The position numbers and the translations under genes were made by a program. Source: JBCBWG01 sp039186015 (GTDB lineage: Bacteria > Pseudomonadota > Alphaproteobacteria > Rhizobiales > Hyphomicrobiaceae). From it: a DNA stretch of 27,493 nucleotides. A model generated the notes under the pieces. That model did no database searches and was not told the origin of the DNA. It was given only the letters and a program-made list of their open reading frames with translations. The stretch spans positions 1-27,493 of the forward strand of contig JBCDAH010000062.1 in NCBI GenBank assembly GCA_039186015.1, given 5' to 3'. This document shows positions 24,786 through 27,493 of the stretch, in pieces (the first letter of the stretch is position 1; each line of letters starts with the position of its first letter).

Positions 24786-25526
24786 TTAAGTGAGAAGCAG
24801 GTAGCTGCCTTGGATGAGGTAAACCAGTGCAATTGCGGTGATGATCTGGGTTGCCCAGGATCTGTATTGAGTCTCCGTGAGCCGATCGAGGATCGGTCGC
24901 GCCAGCGATGTCCCGACAATGGACGCTACGATCGCTAGGCCGACCATCGTCGGATCGAGCGCCGCTGCGCCACTCACCAGACTGCCGAAATACAGGAACT
25001 TGGCGCCGTGGCTTACGATCTGGCAAACGGCTTTGGTCGCAACGATTTCACGCCGGTCTAGCTTGCCACCCAGAAAATACGTGTCGATGAGCGGTCCAGA
25101 AACGCCGGCCAGCAACATGAGGCTCATACACGCGGACCCGCAAATGATACCATCTCCCAGGCGTTCGGGATTCGGCTTGAGCTTGGTCGGGGCCAAGCGT
25201 ACGACAAATGGAGATAGCCCCAGCAATATGAAGGCTACCGGCTTCGACGGGACGTATTGCCAAACCGTCCACACCGCGAAGGCGATCGCGCAGCCGATCA
25301 GAAAGTACGAGGCCGCACGCCAGCGCACATAGCCGATCCACAAGACACCGCGCCAACCGTTGGACGCCATCTGCGTCACGGCGTGCAGGGACATCGCAAT
25401 CGGCAACGGCAGAACGACAAGTAGCCCGCCCATCAGGACGAGGCCGCCAGCCATCCCAAAAACGCCAGACAAGAATGCAGTCGCGACCATAGCCGCGGTC
25501 AGTGCGATTATCAGATCTGTCGTCAT
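24786..25526 (-). CDS. TSUP (TauE/SafE) family membrane permease
   Basis: A 246-residue protein with about eight hydrophobic helices in two halves. 'SGVFGMAGGLVLMG' is the usual first-half motif, and the second half has 'LLAGVSGPLIDTYFLGG'. TSUP proteins move sulfonates, sulfite or other organic anions. AAGGAG on the minus strand sets ATG 25526, and GTG 25544 is less likely. It is divergent from a LysR gene that may control it; the small protein gene follows on the same strand. Confidence 0.88.
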   Translation of the reverse strand: MTTDLIIALTAAMVATAFLSGVFGMAGGLVLMGGLLVVLPLPIAMSLHAVTQMASNGWRGVLWIGYVRWRAASYFLIGCAIAFAVWTVWQYVPSKPVAFILLGLSPFVVRLAPTKLKPNPERLGDGIICGSACMSLMLLAGVSGPLIDTYFLGGKLDRREIVATKAVCQIVSHGAKFLYFGSLVSGAAALDPTMVGLAIVASIVGTSLARPILDRLTETQYRSWATQIITAIALVYLIQGSYLLLT

Positions 25527-25567
25527 CGCGATCTCCTTCCGCACCGTGTATGCCCTGGTTGGCAGAA

Positions 25568-25612
25568 CTCAAAAACCAGAATATTGTCAGGCTTAGCATC
25601 AGCTTTTTTGAG
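25568..25612 (+). promoter_or_regulatory. Inverted repeat in the LysR leader
   Basis: CTCAAAAA (25568-25575) and TTTTTGAG (25605-25612) are perfect 8-bp arms 29 nt apart, ending in the Shine-Dalgarno GAGGG (25610-25614) of the LysR gene. A second pair, CTGGTT (25555-25560) and AACCAG (25574-25579), overlaps it. Either could be an autoregulatory operator; the role is inferred. Confidence 0.35.
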
Positions 25613-25619
25613 GGTGTAT

Positions 25620-26519
25620 ATGCGCCACCTACCGTACATGAATGGTGTCAAAGCCTTTGAAGCGACCGCACGTCACGGCAGCTTCACCGGCGCCGCGCTT
25701 GAGTTGCATGTGAGTGCAGCCGCCGTCAGCCGCATGGTGCGTCTGCTTGAGGATCGTTTAGGTGTCGGGCTGTTTGAGCGTCAGCCCAACAAGTTGGTCC
25801 TCACGCCAGCCGGGAAGATGTATCAAACCGGCCTGACGCCGATTTTTGACGCGTTAGCCTTGCTCACGGAGCAAGTGGCGACACAGTCCGCGGCCCGTGT
25901 TCTAACAGTCGGCGTCGGCCCGACCTTTGCAGTCCGCTGGCTGATCCCGCGCCTCGGCGCCTTCTATAAGACGGTGCCAAACGTCGATGTCCGTATTACC
26001 ACGGGCGGCGCAGCGGCCCCGTTCGCAGATGACTGGAGTTGCGGCATCAAACTGGGCAGCGGAGATGGGCCTGGCCTCAAAGCCGATCGCCTGTTTGACG
26101 CCGACCTTGTTCCGGTGTGTGCGCCGGCGGTCGCGGAAAGACTCACGTCACCGGAACAACTCCGCACGCACACGCTTTTGCGCGTCGCGCATGCCCCATC
26201 AGACTGGCCAGCCTGGCTTGAGTCTGCAGGCGTCTCGAACACCGTTGCGAGCGGCCCCATCTTCGAGTTCTACGGCCAGGCTTTGCAGGCGGCATCCGAC
26301 GGACTGGGCGTTGCCTTGGGACTGGCGCCCTACATTGACGATGATCTCGCAGCCGGCCGACTAGTCGCGCCGTTCGCACACACCATCCCAAAGGGAGAGC
26401 ACTGGTATCTGATCTACCGCCCGATCTGGGAGACGGAACCGACGTTCCTGTCCTTCAGACAGTGGTTGCAGGACGAAGCCATGGCGACGAGCCATCGACA
26501 ATCCGCACGGCACCACTGA
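25620..26519 (+). CDS. GcvA-like LysR-family regulator
   Basis: A 299-residue LysR protein. The N-terminus 'MNGVKAFEATARHGSFTGAA' and 'HVSAAAVSRMVRLLEDRLG' give the HTH of the GcvA/AmpR branch. The effector domain has 'VGVGPTFAVRWLIPRLGAF' and 'ASDGLGVALGLAPYIDDDL', both characteristic of that branch. ATG 25620 has GAGGG at 25610-25614. It is divergent from the TSUP gene, its likely target. Confidence 0.88.
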   Translation: MRHLPYMNGVKAFEATARHGSFTGAALELHVSAAAVSRMVRLLEDRLGVGLFERQPNKLVLTPAGKMYQTGLTPIFDALALLTEQVATQSAARVLTVGVGPTFAVRWLIPRLGAFYKTVPNVDVRITTGGAAAPFADDWSCGIKLGSGDGPGLKADRLFDADLVPVCAPAVAERLTSPEQLRTHTLLRVAHAPSDWPAWLESAGVSNTVASGPIFEFYGQALQAASDGLGVALGLAPYIDDDLAAGRLVAPFAHTIPKGEHWYLIYRPIWETEPTFLSFRQWLQDEAMATSHRQSARHH

Positions 26520-26691
26520 TGTCGAACCGCAACTTCTAAGCGTTGCAAAGCAATATCCCGTATAGATGCCGTATGCTGAACTTGCGGCGATCGGCGTCCG
26601 ACGCCCAAGCATCATGGATACGCCTGAAACAGGCGTCATGAGCCTCGGCAACCTTTGCGCTAACATCCCGTACAGAACAGGGAGACAACCT

Positions 26692-27432
26692 ATGGCGGAA
26701 CGCGACAGACAACCGACATTGCTTTTGACGGGCGCGAGCCGGGGAATCGGTCACGCGACCGTGAAGAAGTTTGCCGCGGAAGGCTGGCGCGTCATCACCT
26801 GCTCGCGTCATCCCTTTCCTGAAAACTGCCCATGGCCAGGCGGGCAAGAGGATCATTTGCAGGTCGATCTGTCCGATCCGAACGACACGATCCGGGCCGT
26901 TGACGAGGTGCGGGCACGTCTGGGCGGTCAGCTCGAAGCGCTTGTGAACAATGCCGGCATCTCCCCCAAAGGCCCGAACGGCGAGCGCCTCAATACCTTC
27001 ACGACGGATCTCAGGAATTGGGGCCAGGTTTTTCACGTGAACTTTTTCGCGTCGGTCGTTCTCGCCCGTGGATTGATGGAGGAGCTAACGGCCACGCGTG
27101 GGGCAATTGTGAACGTCACGTCGATTGCCGGCAGCCGGGTTCATCCATTTGCAGGCGCGGCATATGCCACGTCGAAGGCCGCCCTCGCTGCGCTCACGCG
27201 GGAAATGGCCCATGACTTCGGTCCTCACGGCGTCCGCGTGAACGCCATCGCACCCGGCGAAATCGAAACCGCGATCCTGTCACCTGGCACCGAAAACCTG
27301 ACGCAGGACATTCCAATGCGACGGCTTGGTCAGCCGAACGAGGTGGCCGATACGATTTATTACCTCTGCAGCCCGCAAAGCAGCTACGTGACTGGTACGG
27401 AGGTTGAGATCAACGGCGGCCAGCACGTGTAG
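26692..27432 (+). CDS. SDR-family oxidoreductase
   Basis: A 246-residue short-chain dehydrogenase. The cofactor motif is 'TGASRGIG' (13-20), followed by 'NNAG' at 86-89. The catalytic Ser144 lies in 'NVTSIAG' and the Tyr158/Lys162 pair in 'YATSK'. The Ser-Tyr spacing is one residue longer than usual. 'INGGQHV' ends the protein. AGGGAGA upstream supports ATG 26692. The substrate is unknown; the LysR gene ends 172 bp upstream and may or may not share regulation. Confidence 0.86.
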   Translation: MAERDRQPTLLLTGASRGIGHATVKKFAAEGWRVITCSRHPFPENCPWPGGQEDHLQVDLSDPNDTIRAVDEVRARLGGQLEALVNNAGISPKGPNGERLNTFTTDLRNWGQVFHVNFFASVVLARGLMEELTATRGAIVNVTSIAGSRVHPFAGAAYATSKAALAALTREMAHDFGPHGVRVNAIAPGEIETAILSPGTENLTQDIPMRRLGQPNEVADTIYYLCSPQSSYVTGTEVEINGGQHV

Positions 27433-27439
27433 ACACCAA

Positions 27440-27460
27440 GCCGTCATTTCGAAAGGCGGC
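27440..27460 (+). terminator. Possible terminator after the last SDR gene
   Basis: GCCGTC (27440-27445) can pair with GGCGGC (27455-27460), with one G-U. Only GTTTG follows, so this is weak evidence for a terminator. Confidence 0.35.
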
Positions 27461-27493
27461 GTTTGTGAGTTTGCTCAGCTATAGTGGCTTTCA

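Noticed and set aside
1..27493. CRISPR arrays, tRNA or rRNA genes, insertion sequences
   Set aside because: I looked and found no evenly spaced repeats, cloverleaf, transposase or terminal inverted repeats.

Overview
The window reads as chromosomal DNA of a GC-rich alphaproteobacterium, most likely in or near the Hyphomicrobiales (Rhizobiales). The pointers are a canonical fdsGBACD formate dehydrogenase operon, tandem DUF1127 proteins beside a LysR gene, TRAP transporters, and a four-cysteine secreted protein of a type common in that order. I see no insertion sequence, phage gene, CRISPR array, rRNA or tRNA.

Layout. (1) 1-1533, minus strand: a truncated gene for a cytoplasmic GAF domain, one membrane helix and a HlyD-type periplasmic adaptor. 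(2) 1793-8773, plus strand: a LysR gene (FdsR-like) followed by fdsG, fdsB, fdsA, fdsC and fdsD, which encode a soluble NAD-dependent molybdenum formate dehydrogenase and its maturation factor. The fdsR-fdsG gap holds a LysR-type palindrome, and a perfect hairpin covers the fdsG ribosome binding site. (3) 8774-8962: a dense cluster of GC-rich hairpins between convergent genes. (4) 8963-10645: a LysR gene divergent from two small DUF1127 genes that end in a strong intrinsic terminator. (5) 11113-14096: a small secreted four-cysteine protein, then a large polytopic membrane protein with a patatin domain. (6) 14275-15303: a two-part permease of the DUF318/ArsP_1 family. (7) 15677-22536: hyuA-hyuB (hydantoinase/oxoprolinase family) followed by a complete TRAP transporter, dctP-dctQ-dctM, probably one operon. 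(8) 22553-24486: divergent SDR and zinc dehydrogenase genes resembling the L-idonate/5-ketogluconate pair. (9) 24520-26519: a small conserved protein and a TSUP permease on the minus strand, divergent from a GcvA-like LysR gene. (10) 26692-27432: another SDR.

How it fits together. Formate oxidation (fds) is a self-contained energy module with its own regulator. The right half looks catabolic: carboxylate uptake by TRAP, ring or amide opening by HyuAB, and polyol/aldonate oxidation by the idonate-like pair. I found no clear-cut novel multi-gene system. The most worthwhile items are the hairpin on the fdsG ribosome binding site, the hairpin cluster after fdsD, the LysR/DUF1127 locus, the membrane-patatin protein with its secreted neighbour, and the GAF-HlyD fusion.
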